64,000 nt of DNA from Zelopaecilomyces penicillatus (lineage: Eukaryota > Ascomycota > Sordariomycetes > Hypocreales > Pseudodiploosporaceae): NCBI GenBank assembly GCA_005765155.1, contig VCCP01000007.1, forward strand, positions 1,257,501-1,321,500. Reading direction: 5' to 3'. Each line of letters opens with the position of its first letter. Position 1 is the stretch's first letter. The position numbers and the translations under genes were made by a program. Below, one piece after another: positions 44,453 to 55,549 of the stretch. The notes beneath the pieces were generated by a model, which worked only from the letters and a program-made list of their open reading frames with translations, did not search any database and was not told the origin of the DNA.

Positions 44453-46229
44453 TTAGAACGCTAGCTCCTCTGGCGAAACATTCCACTCCTCCTCCTCGCT
44501 CCAAACGGGAGCAAGCACAAAGCGACCCATGATCTTGCCCATGCCGATGCTCTCGCCGCCCGTGACGCCTCCATTCTGCTGGGGCTTCTCATCCGACTCC
44601 TCGAGCATGACGGCCGTGGTCAAGAAGTTCATGCCCGCCGCGGGGCTCAATTCCAGTATGCAACCGCCCCAGTCGAGCTCGACCTTGCCCGATCGGCGGA
44701 CGTTGAGTCGTCCGACAACGCCGCCGTGGGAGAGCATTTGGCCTCGGAAGCCCTCAGCGGCCTCAGCCTCTTCGTCCTCCTCGTCCTCTACTTCTGCGCC
44801 ACTGGCGGCGGCAGTTTCTTCTTGTGTGAGGTCCACAGGTGTGGGATCGGCCAGTGCGTCAAGCATACTGACTTGTTGCGATTCTTCCTCCTTGACTTTG
44901 AGCGAGGTTTTGGGCATAGCCGTCTGTTTCAGCGGTGGTAGAAGCGGAGGAAACTGGAATAGATACAGTCGCCCATCTTTGTTGGATGGCCCCTCTGCCT
45001 TTGATTCTCCCTCTTCCCCCTCCTCCGCCTTTGATGCAATGCTGATCGTCCCCAGCTCGCTAGCAAGAAGCTGCAAGTCTGTTTGGATCATCCGCTCCTC
45101 GGTGTCTTGAGGCAAGGCCTTTTTATTCTTCGCTTCGGCGGCAAGTGCTTTTCCTCTTTTCTTTTCCTGTTCGGGTGATTTGACCTCGATGTCAATGTCC
45201 ATTGTATTTTCGTCCGTCGGCTCATTCTTAATAATGACGGGCTTCTTGGAATCAGCGTCCCAGATTCCCTGCTCTTCGGGTTGGTCTGCACCTGGTAGCG
45301 GCCTTGCTCCATCGTCGTCAACCCAGAGGCTCTCTTCTTCTCCTCCTCCGACCACATTGGCGTTTTCTGCTGCCTCGAGCTCTGCTGTAGTTGCAACGAT
45401 AATTCCTGTTTCCTTGTGTGCTTTTCGGTATATGCCCATGGGCATCATGCTGCCCGCCCTGGTATTGAGGGCCGCTATCATAGCTTCATCATCGCTATCC
45501 AGGTCGTTCTCCGGTGTTTGTACATGCAGCTTGTCTGCATTGATTCTTGCCTCTCGGAATCCTCCAGAACCAGCATCTCTGATGCCACCGGATCCTGTGT
45601 CAAACTTGGATACTCTGGCAAAACTACCCGGGCCACCACCACCACCGCCGCCTCCCCCCCCTCCAAACCAGCCGCCGCCGATTCGTGAATCTAGGTAGAT
45701 AGAGTTAGGTGCTGTTCGCCTAGATCATCAATGGAGCTTGTAGAGCCAAATGACACGTACTTGAGCCTGCTAGGCCTGATGAGAATGGGCCACTGGCGGC
45801 AGACACTACGCGGCCGAAGCCTCCTCTGCTACCCATCGCATCTCCTCTACTCCTTTTGCTTCTGAACCGTGAGCGCCCCTGAGCCCGGCGCTCCTCAGCA
45901 GCCCTTTCACTGGCCTTTTGCTGTTCCTTCCGGGCCAGGACATCTCTCTCGGCCTCGTCTCTTCGTACGTTCTTCGGCCTGAACCGTCCCGTGGCAACTC
46001 CGCGAGTGGTACGAGTTGCTGCGCTACCTCTTGATGGCGCTGTGCTTGCCGATGCACCACTTTGATCGGCAGAGCTCATTACTGCGGTTGGTGCCGCCGT
46101 GGATGCGACATCCTGACTGGCGCTGCGGTTGGTGTTGCTATCGCCGCCGCTGCTCTCGGGTTGGGGTCTTTGACCGGCGGCCGCTGCGCCTCGTCGAGTG
46201 CCTCTACCGGTTGCCCTCCCGCGGACCAT
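44453..46229 (-). CDS. RPC53: DNA-directed RNA polymerase III subunit Rpc53/RPC4
   Basis: Two exons on the minus strand, 46229-45761 and 45690-44453, with a 70-bp intron (donor GTACGT, acceptor CTAG); product 568 residues. Rpc53 pairs with Rpc37 in a TFIIF-like module that acts in initiation and termination of tRNA and 5S rRNA genes in the nucleus. The N terminus is basic and Gly/Arg-rich (MVRGRATGRGTRRG), with RFRPKNVRRDEAERD downstream. The diagnostic C-terminal region begins at GRLYLFQFPPLLPPL (about residues 396-410) and continues through FRGQMLSHGGVVGRLNVRRSGKVELDWGG. Exon 2 opens with eleven consecutive glycines encoded over a G8 homopolymer, where the frame depends on exact run length; as given it is consistent. 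The ATG at 46229 is the first true ATG in frame. Confidence 0.93.
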
Positions 46230-46664
46230 GATGGATGTTTGTCGATGCGCCAATGGAGACCATTGGCCCGAGTTGAGTCAACGAAAGTCGGTTGTCTGTG
46301 TAGAAGAAAATTCCGGCCACAGCGGGGCTTCGGATGGTGGGGGACGAAGCTTAGGCCGTTAGCGGGCTTTCGTTCATTATTAGCGCTTGACAAGGACCCC
46401 AAACAGCACCCAGCTATAACTGAACTTCCCCATCAAACCGATTTCGCATCTCCACATCAATACAACCAACCTACTTGGACAATGCCCCAACTCAATCCGT
46501 AAATAGGTAGCCAACTATCTAGGCATCAAAGTAAAATATCAGCACTCACAAGATATACGGATATTAGTAACGAGTTGCTAGACATCATATACCCTTACAT
46601 TCACATCGAGATCTATCTAAGCCAATATCCATATTGGTCGAACCAGAAGCTACTAGCTTGACAA
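46230..46664. other. Short intergenic: Rpc53 promoter, ureD 3' end
   Basis: 435 bp between two minus-strand genes. It must contain the promoter of RPC53 and the 3' end of ureD. I see no coding frame or distinctive motif. Confidence 0.5.
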
Positions 46665-47654
46665 TTATTTTACACACATTAGAGCTGGATCACCAAAATG
46701 ACTGCTGATGGTACCCTCTTTCAGTAACATGGCGCCTATCCAGTCTCTGCCGGCCTCAACCGTTGGCGCTCCAAACTTAACCACGACGCAGCCCCTGACA
46801 GGAGCAGCCGACCACAAGATGCCCTGGCGCTCCTCCATCTTGATCCTCCAAGATCGCCAATGCTCAAAGTCCGATTTATTCTTGTCCTCCTCCTCCTGGT
46901 CCTCCTTTGAACGGAAATCGCGAGACCCTAGTCGAGGTAATGCGGCGAACTCAGCCATGAAAAAGTCGCCAATAGGAATCATGATGTCCCCTCGAAGAAT
47001 CAGCGTTCCAAAAACGCTCATTCTGTGCATAGTATTACTCAAGGGCAAACCAAGAGACATGCTGCCGTCTTTGGAGAGAATGACAGTGTCCCTGACTAGG
47101 AGTTGATCCTTGGACCCCTGATCAGTATTCTGTAGCCAGACTTCGTTGCGCCCTGTCCAGCTTACAAAGCTCCAATTCTCCCCTCGAGCTCCGCGACCAT
47201 GTGTGACCCAGTCTAGTAGACAAAGTGAGGCCCGGCTGCTGGCTTTGAAAATTTGAGTTTGCGTGTATACACTATGTTCGAAAGGCTGAACAGGATCCGG
47301 CAAAAGACATAGAGCGGCATCGTCGTCCACGTGAACGTGTATCTCTTGACTCGTCACGACATCTGAGGAGGGAGACTTGAAAACCTTGGTATGACCCTGA
47401 GTGACCAGGCTCAGTCTGGCTCCAGGATGGATGCGGATGGAGAGTGTGACGCGATCACCTCCCACCAGACCGCCCCCATAGGACAAGAGGAAGACCAAGG
47501 CGCTCTTCTGGTCAGCAGAAGGCGAAGGTGAAATCAACTTCAGAGGGTATTGGTAACTGATGGCCTCAATTCCACTCCCGCCAGTTGGGAGCTGCTTCAC
47601 GATAATGCTGCCGTCACCAGCAGATGAGGAGGACTTCGGGAACGGTGATTCCAT
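46665..47654 (-). CDS. ureD: Urease accessory protein UreD
   Basis: A 329-residue single-exon protein. UreD (UreH) works with UreF and UreG to deliver nickel and carbon dioxide into the urease active site, in the cytosol. Family features include SYQYPLKLISP, VFLLSYGGGLVGGDRVTLSI, VTQGHTKVFKS and LLPDPVQPFEHSVYTQTQIF, and near the end an APVRGCVVVKFGA segment. Length and order fit fungal UreD. The first true ATG in frame is 47654; a longer frame exists only from a TTG at 47681. Neither urease nor the other accessory genes are in the window, which is normal since fungal urease genes are usually dispersed. A dense group of GATA motifs lies 184-240 bp upstream, consistent with nitrogen control. 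Confidence 0.94.
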   Translation of the reverse strand: MESPFPKSSSSAGDGSIIVKQLPTGGSGIEAISYQYPLKLISPSPSADQKSALVFLLSYGGGLVGGDRVTLSIRIHPGARLSLVTQGHTKVFKSPSSDVVTSQEIHVHVDDDAALCLLPDPVQPFEHSVYTQTQIFKASSRASLCLLDWVTHGRGARGENWSFVSWTGRNEVWLQNTDQGSKDQLLVRDTVILSKDGSMSLGLPLSNTMHRMSVFGTLILRGDIMIPIGDFFMAEFAALPRLGSRDFRSKEDQEEEDKNKSDFEHWRSWRIKMEERQGILWSAAPVRGCVVVKFGAPTVEAGRDWIGAMLLKEGTISSHFGDPALMCVK

Positions 47655-48404
47655 GCTTCCTGGACCATGACTGCAAGACAAGTTGTAGGCTGCACAATCT
47701 CACATCAATAAGCAGCGTAACTGCCTATAGATTGTGCGCGCACTTCAGGTATCGCAACACAGCACGCGGCGCTCATCCTAGAGATGCTATGTGAATTGTG
47801 GTAATACCGCGACACGACAGAATATTGGGTGCGAGCTTTATCTGATATCGAACTGGAGCTTTCGATAATGCAGTCGGTTATCTTATCTTTATCAAAATGG
47901 ATCCACTTCCTTGGAGAGGGGCGGCAAACTGCCCAGCCTGGTCAACCCACTGTTGCGTGACCTAAGCTGTAAGAACTGCTCTAACAAGTTGCTGTAAGAT
48001 AAACTGTATAAAGCCTCAGTTACGAGGGTTGAGGTATTATTACAGGCAATATAAAGTACCTTATTCCGTACCTTATACAAAGATTAAAAGAGACACTGGG
48101 CCAGTGCCAGCGAGCCTTTGCGCAGACATCGAAGTGGCGCAGGTGGGGCTCGCGTTCCTACGTAAGTGCGCAGGCAAGGCAAGCTACGTTTGCCGAAGTT
48201 CAGCCACCGCGAAACGTGGGATGGAACTTTGCCCACTTCCCCAATCGACAAGATATACCAACACCAACTGACGCGCTTAGGCCTCGAAACATTTACACAT
48301 CGCGACACCACAACTAGCGGGAATTGCCCACGCCTGACGCTCGAGCTCGCAAATGCCGCCTGAATAAACCACCATCGCACTTGCTATTGTACCAACGAGA
48401 CACC
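47655..48404. promoter_or_regulatory. Divergent promoter region between ureD and SCC3
   Basis: 750 bp between two divergent start codons. The part next to ureD carries the GATA cluster listed separately, with one more AGATAA near 47998. I see no coding frame worth calling. Confidence 0.55.
47838..47893 (-). promoter_or_regulatory. Cluster of five GATA-factor motifs upstream of ureD
   Basis: Cores at 47838-47842 (TTATC), 47864-47868 (GATAA), 47878-47882, 47883-47887 and 47889-47893 (TTATC). All agree with HGATAR, the consensus for AreA/NIT2-type nitrogen regulators. The last three are packed in 16 bp. They sit 184-240 bp upstream of the ureD ATG, a usual distance for functional sites. Regulation by AreA is inferred from motif and gene role. 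Confidence 0.6.
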
Positions 48405-51400
48405 ATGGACAGCAGTCCCGGCCCTTCGCCCGAGCCGGACACCACGGCGCGTCGCCGGTCAGGACGCGTCGTGAGAGCACCGTCCAAATTCTCGCCAGAG
48501 CCTACGCAGCATGCTGTGACAAAGCGCAAACGCGGGGACCAGGATGAGGATGATGTCGAAAATGATGGGGTCGAATCCGATGAAGAGATGAGCGACGATG
48601 TCGACGATGATAGTGACGCGGATCATCCCGCACCCAGGTCGCGAAAGCCGTCGCAAACGAATCGCGCAAGGAAGCCGAGCTCCAAGAAGCCAAAACTCAA
48701 CGGTACCCAGCCGGCAGGGCTTGAAAGTGTCACGCGCATCCCAAGCAGACCCAAAAAGACGGTTCGCATCGACCCTGGGGAGAAGGGCACAGGTCTCTTT
48801 GGTACAATACAATTCCCGAATACCTCTCACCCTATCAGCGATATGCTTCAATGCTAACTAAAGTCGCAGTCGATGTTTTTGGCTCCGGCGACTCGTCTCA
48901 CTCTGTCTCTCAGCAGTGGCTTGAAAAATATAGGGCAGATGCTGATGGCGCCCTGAGCGATCTTGTCAACTGCATTCTCCAATGTGCTGGTTGCGACCTG
49001 CAAGTCACAACAGATGATATCCAGGATCCCGAAAACATACCCAATAGGCTGATAGAGCTTCAAAGTCTTTACCAAGAGGTATATTGCGCAAAATCCACCA
49101 AGATTTGTTTGTATGAAAATACTAACGCACCATAGCAACAAATCATAGACTATCCTCTGATATCGAGAGCCAAAGGCACACGGTCCTTTCGAGACCTACT
49201 TGTCACTTTCTTTCATACCCTGGTTGCACTTTTCCACGAGACTGATATCATGTACAAAGATCTCAATTTGATGGAAACTCTTTCATCTTGGCTGGCTAGC
49301 ATGTCATCTTCTTCGTTGCGTCCTTTCCGTCACACCGCCACAACCATTTCACTGGCGGTGCAATCAGGATTGGTTGATGTCGCCGGCATTCTCGACCGAA
49401 GAATTGCCAACGTTGAGCAGCAATCGCAGGCTGCCAAACGAGCCAAGAACAAGAGCAAAGCCGCCGAAATTCAACGTAGCTTGAATGAGGCTAACGGTCA
49501 CCGAAAGTTGTGCAGCGAAACAATCCAATCGTTCTTTGATATCGTCTTTGTTCACAGGTATCGAGATGTGGATCCCAAGATTCGAGCAGAGTGTGTTGAT
49601 GCCCTCGGCTCCTGGATCTGGAATTTGCCGACAGTCTTCATGGAGCCAGGCTATCTACGCTATCTTGGCTGGATGCTCTCAGATACCAATGCTGTGGCTC
49701 GGCAAGAAGTTCTCAAACAGCTTCTAAGGGTTTTCAAGCGAGACGCGCAGCAGCTTGGCCATTTCATCGACCGCTTCCGACCTAGACTGATCGAGATAGC
49801 AACTCTCGATTCAGAAGTGTCTGTCAGAGTAATGGCTATTTCTGTCATCGACTCTTTGCGCGCAGCGGCCCTCCTTGAGCCCACCGAGATTGATGCCATT
49901 GGCAAACTCATTTTTGATAATGAGGTTCGGATTCGAAGGGCTGTGGTCGGCTTTTTCGTTGCATGCATCGACGATGTTCTCGAGGGTAAGGTTGAAGAGA
50001 TTGGGGGCTTTGACGTTGTCGACGAGTTTGATGGCGGTGAAGAGGATGACTATGAATCGCCAAGGAAAGAGTGGCTCAGCATCAAGTGCTTGGCAGAAAC
50101 TCTAGCTATATATGATGCCCAGGTAGAAGAAGCTCAACAGAACGAGCCATCTCTTGGCATGGACATTGCTGTGGACTTACTAGAGAGCTCCCTGCCTGAC
50201 ACGAGGATAGCACTGGCATCACAGGTTCTCTACGAAAAAATTCCAGAGATCAAATCATGGGAGATCCTTGCAGGCTACCTGTTGTTTGACCATACCACAA
50301 GTACCAAGTCCAAGTCAAAATCCAAGGCACAGGGTAGTGCGACAGAGATCGCCTTTAAGAATGTGGTTGCGCCGACTCCTGAGGAGGAGTCCATTCTACT
50401 CGATGTTCTCAGCTCGGCTGTCAAATCAAGTCTATCGCTAGCGGCAGACCTAGATCGGGGAAAGAGGAGAGGTCCTCGCTCCGAGGCTACCGAGGCGCAG
50501 GAAGAGGTTGCTCTTGAGCTAGCTGCCAGTATACCAAGGCTGCTTAGCAAATTTGGTGCTGAGCCTGAGACCGCAGCCATCGTTCTTCGATTAGAGCATT
50601 ACCTAAACCTCGACATGTTTCAACAACTACGGCAAGACGCCGGCAAATACGAAAAATTACTTGATGAAGTTAGCACCCAGTTCAACCGACATGATGATAA
50701 GAGAGTTTTGTCTGAAGCTGCGGCCACGCTTCTACACGCGCGTCAGTACGACGAGCTTGAGGAGATGACAGATAGTAAGCTATCTGTCCTCTGGGAAAAT
50801 GTCATCACGTCACTGCGAAGCTTTGATAAGACATGCGAGCTTTCTATTAGAGGAAACATGGAGGAGGCTCCATTAAGAGAGTTATCAACAATCATGATGA
50901 AGATCAGCAAACTTGCTAGCATCTCGGATTGTGTTGATCTCTTGGAGGTGGAGGCGAGGTCAATAGACTCCAACTCTCCCATCATTCAGATCCTTACAAA
51001 CATTATTCACCGTGGCAAATACGAACCACAAGATGATGTAATTGATGATCTGGAAGACGAGATTGTGTCTCTGGCCATAAAATCCTGCCAGTTCTATTTC
51101 ATGTGGAAGACGCGTGCATTATCAAAACTACTCCTGGCTGGTGCAGGTCTCTCGGACGCTGAACTCGCCACTTTGTCCGTTTTACGACAGACTTACAGGA
51201 AACATCTGATAGAAACATTTTCATCGCGCGCAGCAATTGACCAACTCCGCCTCTTTGCAACAGGCAGCCTTTGCGATCTGCACCTCACTTTTGCCACACT
51301 CCGGCCCATTATTGGCAATATCCAGCAGTCATTAAGCTCCGATTCACAGACGAAAGCGGCCGAGAAGCTCAAGGTATTGGTACAAGATATCGAGACTGGT

Positions 51401-52066
51401 CTTGTGCCAGAACTCACCTCAATCTTTGATGGTGCCGAGAAGCAGTTCGCCAAGAAGGCAAAGAAAGACAAGACCTTAAATGATCCCACTGAGGATGAAG
51501 ACCCCATTGATGACGAGGAAGAATCCGACGACGAGGACGAAGACGAGGGTTTGTCACAGGAAGAGAAGTATGCAGCTGAGCTCAAAGCCGAGAAGGCCTT
51601 GTGCGAATTGACAGCTAAATACGTTCTTGCTATCACGGCGAACCTCATCGATACCCGGGGCGACCAATTGAAGAAGCTCCGGCGGCGTCTTCAACGCAAT
51701 GAAACCAAACTAGGAAATAATTACAAAGAGGTCGTCGCCTATCTCGATGAAGAGAAGATGGCGAAACGTAACAAAAAACCGGCTGCAAAGTCAACACTGG
51801 CCACCCGGTCCCATAAGCCAGCAATGAGCGCCGAGATCATCACCGCCGAGGACGACGATGAGGAGGATCAAGAAGAGGAAGAAGAAGAAGCAAGAGAGGA
51901 GGAGGGCGAAGAAAACGTCTTTGAAGAGGAGGGCGAGCCTGAAGAAGGCTCGAGAGACGATCTCCTGCGCAGGGAATTGCTGGATGATGACCCCATCGAG
52001 GATGACGATGAGGAGGACGCAGAGCGGCCGAATAACGATTCAGATGATGATGTTCTTGGGGATTAA
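48405..52066 (+). CDS. SCC3: Cohesin subunit Scc3/STAG (Psc3, Irr1)
   Basis: Three exons: 48405-48801, 48870-49078 and 49136-52066, with 68- and 57-bp introns carrying CTAAC branch sites; product 1178 residues. Scc3/STAG binds the kleisin of the cohesin ring and is needed for sister-chromatid cohesion. The N terminus is charged and basic, with an RRRSGRVVRAPSKF patch. The STAG domain follows from about residue 205 (IIDYPLISRAKGTRSFRDLLVTFF), then the HEAT-repeat region with the conserved FVHRYRDVDPKIRAECVDALGSWI (at about 342-365). The C-terminal tail is very acidic. The ATG at 48405 has strong context (CACCATGG). The gene is divergent from ureD and convergent with POT1. Confidence 0.95.
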
Positions 52067-52500
52067 AATACATTTGTAGGATCTAGTGCTGGTCTTGTTT
52101 TCTAATTTGCGTAGGCTGTTGGTGCACGACACGAGACATCGTCTGTTTTGACAAAAGAGTTTTTTTTCCTTTCGGTTTTTGTTTATTTATCTTCCCGTGT
52201 CTGTTGGTTCCGTCTGACGGCGTCTTGCTTCATCTTCAAATGGCCAGGGGAGAAGGGAGCAACCGGAATTGAAATTTGGTTTCGGCGTTTATGAGTGTTG
52301 TTGAGCCATGACCTTGTTATTTAATCTGCAACCAATCTATTTACCACATACATGTTTCATGATTATCGTGATTTCTATTTCTTGTGATAGTACATGTGCT
52401 TCCGTCATGACCTGAATCCCCGTTTCCCCACATAAATATAATTAATAAACATGGAAATGTATCAAAAGAAAATAGCAAGAGAGAACAGCAAACATCAGTT
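52067..52500. other. Intergenic between convergent SCC3 and POT1
   Basis: 434 bp holding the two 3' ends, T-rich around 52150-52190. No gene is seen. Confidence 0.5.
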
Positions 52501-54728
52501 TCATGCAGAAGGTACAATTCTCGTCCCAAACAGCCCAAACGTTTGGTGCCATCTACTATTCTTTCCCGCGTCAGCCTTGCCTGGGTCCACTTCGACCACC
52601 TTGACACCAAACTGGCGGATGCAGCAGGGAAACGGCCTGTTGGCAATTTGCGCCGACTTAGCAGCGCCTTGCTGGTGCTGTACGCGACTCTCGCCTTCGT
52701 CATCCGAGCTATGCGCTGGAGGACCATCTGCCTTGGCTATACGGGCAGTATGTGCCTTGCTTGCTAGTTCGCGGCTCTTTTGCTCCTCCAAATCACCCCA
52801 TAGTAAGAACAAGCGTTGGCGCAACATTTCAAGGTCATTTTGTTCGCGTCGCAAATTGGATGCGTCAAGGTTAACCAAGCATTGTGCCTCTTGGTTGTCA
52901 ACAGCGACCCACAGTGATTGCTTCTGGTTCTCGTCTCCAGCAGGACTAGTTGCGTCTTCAAGCTTTAGGTAGAACCGCCACTCCCATTCGTGTTCTGGAC
53001 CGACCATTCCTGCTACCTCCTGTTTCGCTTCTGATTCGGAGCTTGAGCTGCCGTTATCTGAAAGACAATCAAATTCGCTGTTCTTCTCTTTTGGAGAAGC
53101 AAAATCTTCCAAGTAAGGTGGCATGAAGTCAACCACTCGTACATCTGTACGATAGTTTGCGTTTACAAAAGGCATCGTCAATCTCACTTCTTGACCATCG
53201 ATGGTGGTTTGGTGTTCAATTGGCTCAAGGATTTCGGAAATTGTACTAGTCAGCTTGTTTTGTTGTTCACACCGCACTATGTCATTCAAGAATTAGTGAC
53301 TCTAGATTCCCAGCTGTTGAGGAAACGTAAACCTACCCAGGGGATTGAGGTCCGCGACCGGTTTTGAGCGAACTTCCTCTTCCTCGGCCATTTTGGCCAG
53401 GTCCCGTTGCGCTTTACGTCGCGCATTGCGCCGAAGCTTGGACTTTTCCCTCGAGGGCGGCTCCGCGCCATCAAGCTCTGCTTTCCGTTTTCGGCCAGCC
53501 TTTGCTGCCTCCGCAATGCTCTTCAGGTTTTCTTTCTTCTCCCGCTCATAGTCTCTTTTGCGACGGATGGCATCCTTGAGATGTGGATTTATCGTTTCCG
53601 AGTCTTCTTCGATGTTCAATATGTATATGTTGATCTTGATACCTGTGGCGGATCTGTCTTGCCGCAGAAACCCCTCAAGGTTTGCGGCGTTCTTGCCGTA
53701 TTTTATTTGTAGGTTCCGGATTGATAACCAGGCACCGGTGGTGATATTTTGATCTCGAATTACTGACGCGTGTGGCTCGTAACAGGTAACTTGTATGCTT
53801 CTCTTTCCAAATGGACCAGTCCATTCTGTCTCCGAGGACGAACCGTTGGCAAACTTAGTCAGGTACCCGTGGGGATCCCCAACTTGGGCTACTGCAGCAT
53901 TCACACCTTTGAATGCGTGGTTGAAGAATGCAGCATTCTCTGAGTAGTCCGACACCCAAAGAGTCAAACTTTCGCCCGAGTCATAAGGAGTCCGAGCTAC
54001 TTGTACAACAACGTCGACAAATTGGCCATCTTGAACATCTCGAAGCTGGCTGAACTTGTCCTTCACATTCGCAGAACTTATCTTCATCACCTCAAACTCA
54101 GATTCTGATGGAAGATTCTCCTTCGCAATGGAGTGGAAGAACTGAGAGACGAACTCGTGCTCATGTTGGCTTGGCTGGCGACTAATTTTGATGTTTGGTG
54201 GCCGTAATGCAATTAAGGCATCATGCGGTGGCCGTGGAATCTGGCTGGCGGAATAAACATGTATGTCTGTACTCCAATTCGTACACAATGACAATGAACC
54301 CTCTTGCCAACTTTGAATCTATAACCCTTCAGCCGCTCATTCTGATACATAGTGACAATTTACCAACCTTTGCTTGAAACAGGAGTACAACATCTCCACA
54401 GCCGGCATGGGGCATTTGTTTCTCTGGTCGAAAAACATTGAGAAGCAGTGATTCCTCACGGAAATCTTCAATGGAACTGTCGTGAAACCGTATCTGGCAC
54501 TTCCAGTCTGGCACGGTCAGTGAGTTTGTTCGTGTACATCAAAGCGAGTTATTCGGCCATATTAACCATACCTTCGCCTCTAGTTGGTACAGCAGCTCGA
54601 AAATCCGTTACAATTCCAATACAGTTGACTTTGGCTCCGACCTTGAATTTACCATCAATGATGTCTCGAACGGAAGCAATCGTAGAAGGAATTTGCTTTG
54701 GCTGCCGTAAAAGACGCGTGGATGCCAT
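52501..54728 (-). CDS. POT1: Telomere end-binding protein Pot1
   Basis: Four exons on the minus strand: 54728-54572, 54507-54368, 54318-53337 and 53276-52501; introns 64, 49 and 60 bp; product 684 residues. Pot1 binds the single-stranded telomeric G-strand and protects chromosome ends within shelterin. The N-terminal OB-fold is assembled from exons 1-3: GAKVNCIGIVTDFRAAVPTRG, DWKCQIRFHDSS, LLLNVFRPEK and GDVVLLFQAK, then NWSTDIHVYSASQIPRPP. The second OB region follows (FVDVVVQVARTP, LTLWVSDYSENAAFF, GAWLSIRNLQIKYGKN), with a basic segment near residues 335-410. Each join was chosen because only it restores this order and frame. The 49-bp second intron (GTTGGT...TAG) is the least certain. It is divergent from the importin gene. 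Confidence 0.92.
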
Positions 54729-55549
54729 CCTTACTCATGATTTTCTAGGAGAAAAAAAAGGAGGAATCTAGTATCTTTCAAGTTACGAATCAAGGTAGAG
54801 TTTTTTGAAATCTGGTTCGACAGGCTGAAACCCTCCCTCCAGCTGCAAATCCCAGATGCTACAAACAATGAACGGGTGTTAACGCGTTTCATACCAGTGG
54901 CTTTCTTGTCGCGTAAAGCTTTCCTATGAAGCCATGACAATTGGTCGCGATGCCACGTGATCTAGCACGAGACTATAAACTCTAGCTTTGAGCGGGCATT
55001 GCGCATCAAGCGGGGTTAACAACTCACGAAATGCAATTTGCACCTGTCAAAGCCAGCTTTAACAAAATTGACCTATCATAGAAGCAATTTGCTAAGTGTT
55101 TACAAGTATCTCTTGATATGCTGTCAAACGGAGCCGTCCGATTCGTGCAGAGACCAAGATTCATGCTCTCTGCCACCACTTAGGATCGTTTGCCGCTGTT
55201 GCCTGAGGCAGCAAATAGCCCTGTGGAAACGGCGTGGGCGGATCCTCAGCGCTCTGGCAACCAAACACACCCGCTGAAGTTTGACTTGTTTGTTCATTTC
55301 ACAAGCTGCCGCTTTTGTCTTTCTACCTCTCCATCTTTCATCCTTTCTATATCTTCTCTTGGCTGCTCTCTCTCCAACTGCACTTTGGCCCCAGGAAAAC
55401 GTAGTCGCATCCAATTACTGGTACTGGACTGCCCCTCAGCGCCTTTGGAGCCAGGTCTCTCACCGCGAAACTCCCCCGCATAAACAAATTATTACCCCCC
55501 CTACCCACCTACCACCGCATTTACGCAGTCTAAAATATCTGCCGACACC
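54729..55549. promoter_or_regulatory. Divergent promoter region between POT1 and importin alpha genes
   Basis: 821 bp between two divergent start codons. An ACGCGT (MCB-type) word lies at 54882-54887, about 155 bp upstream of the POT1 ATG. The side next to the importin gene is C/T-rich (around 55300-55540), as expected for a highly expressed gene's leader. Confidence 0.5.
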
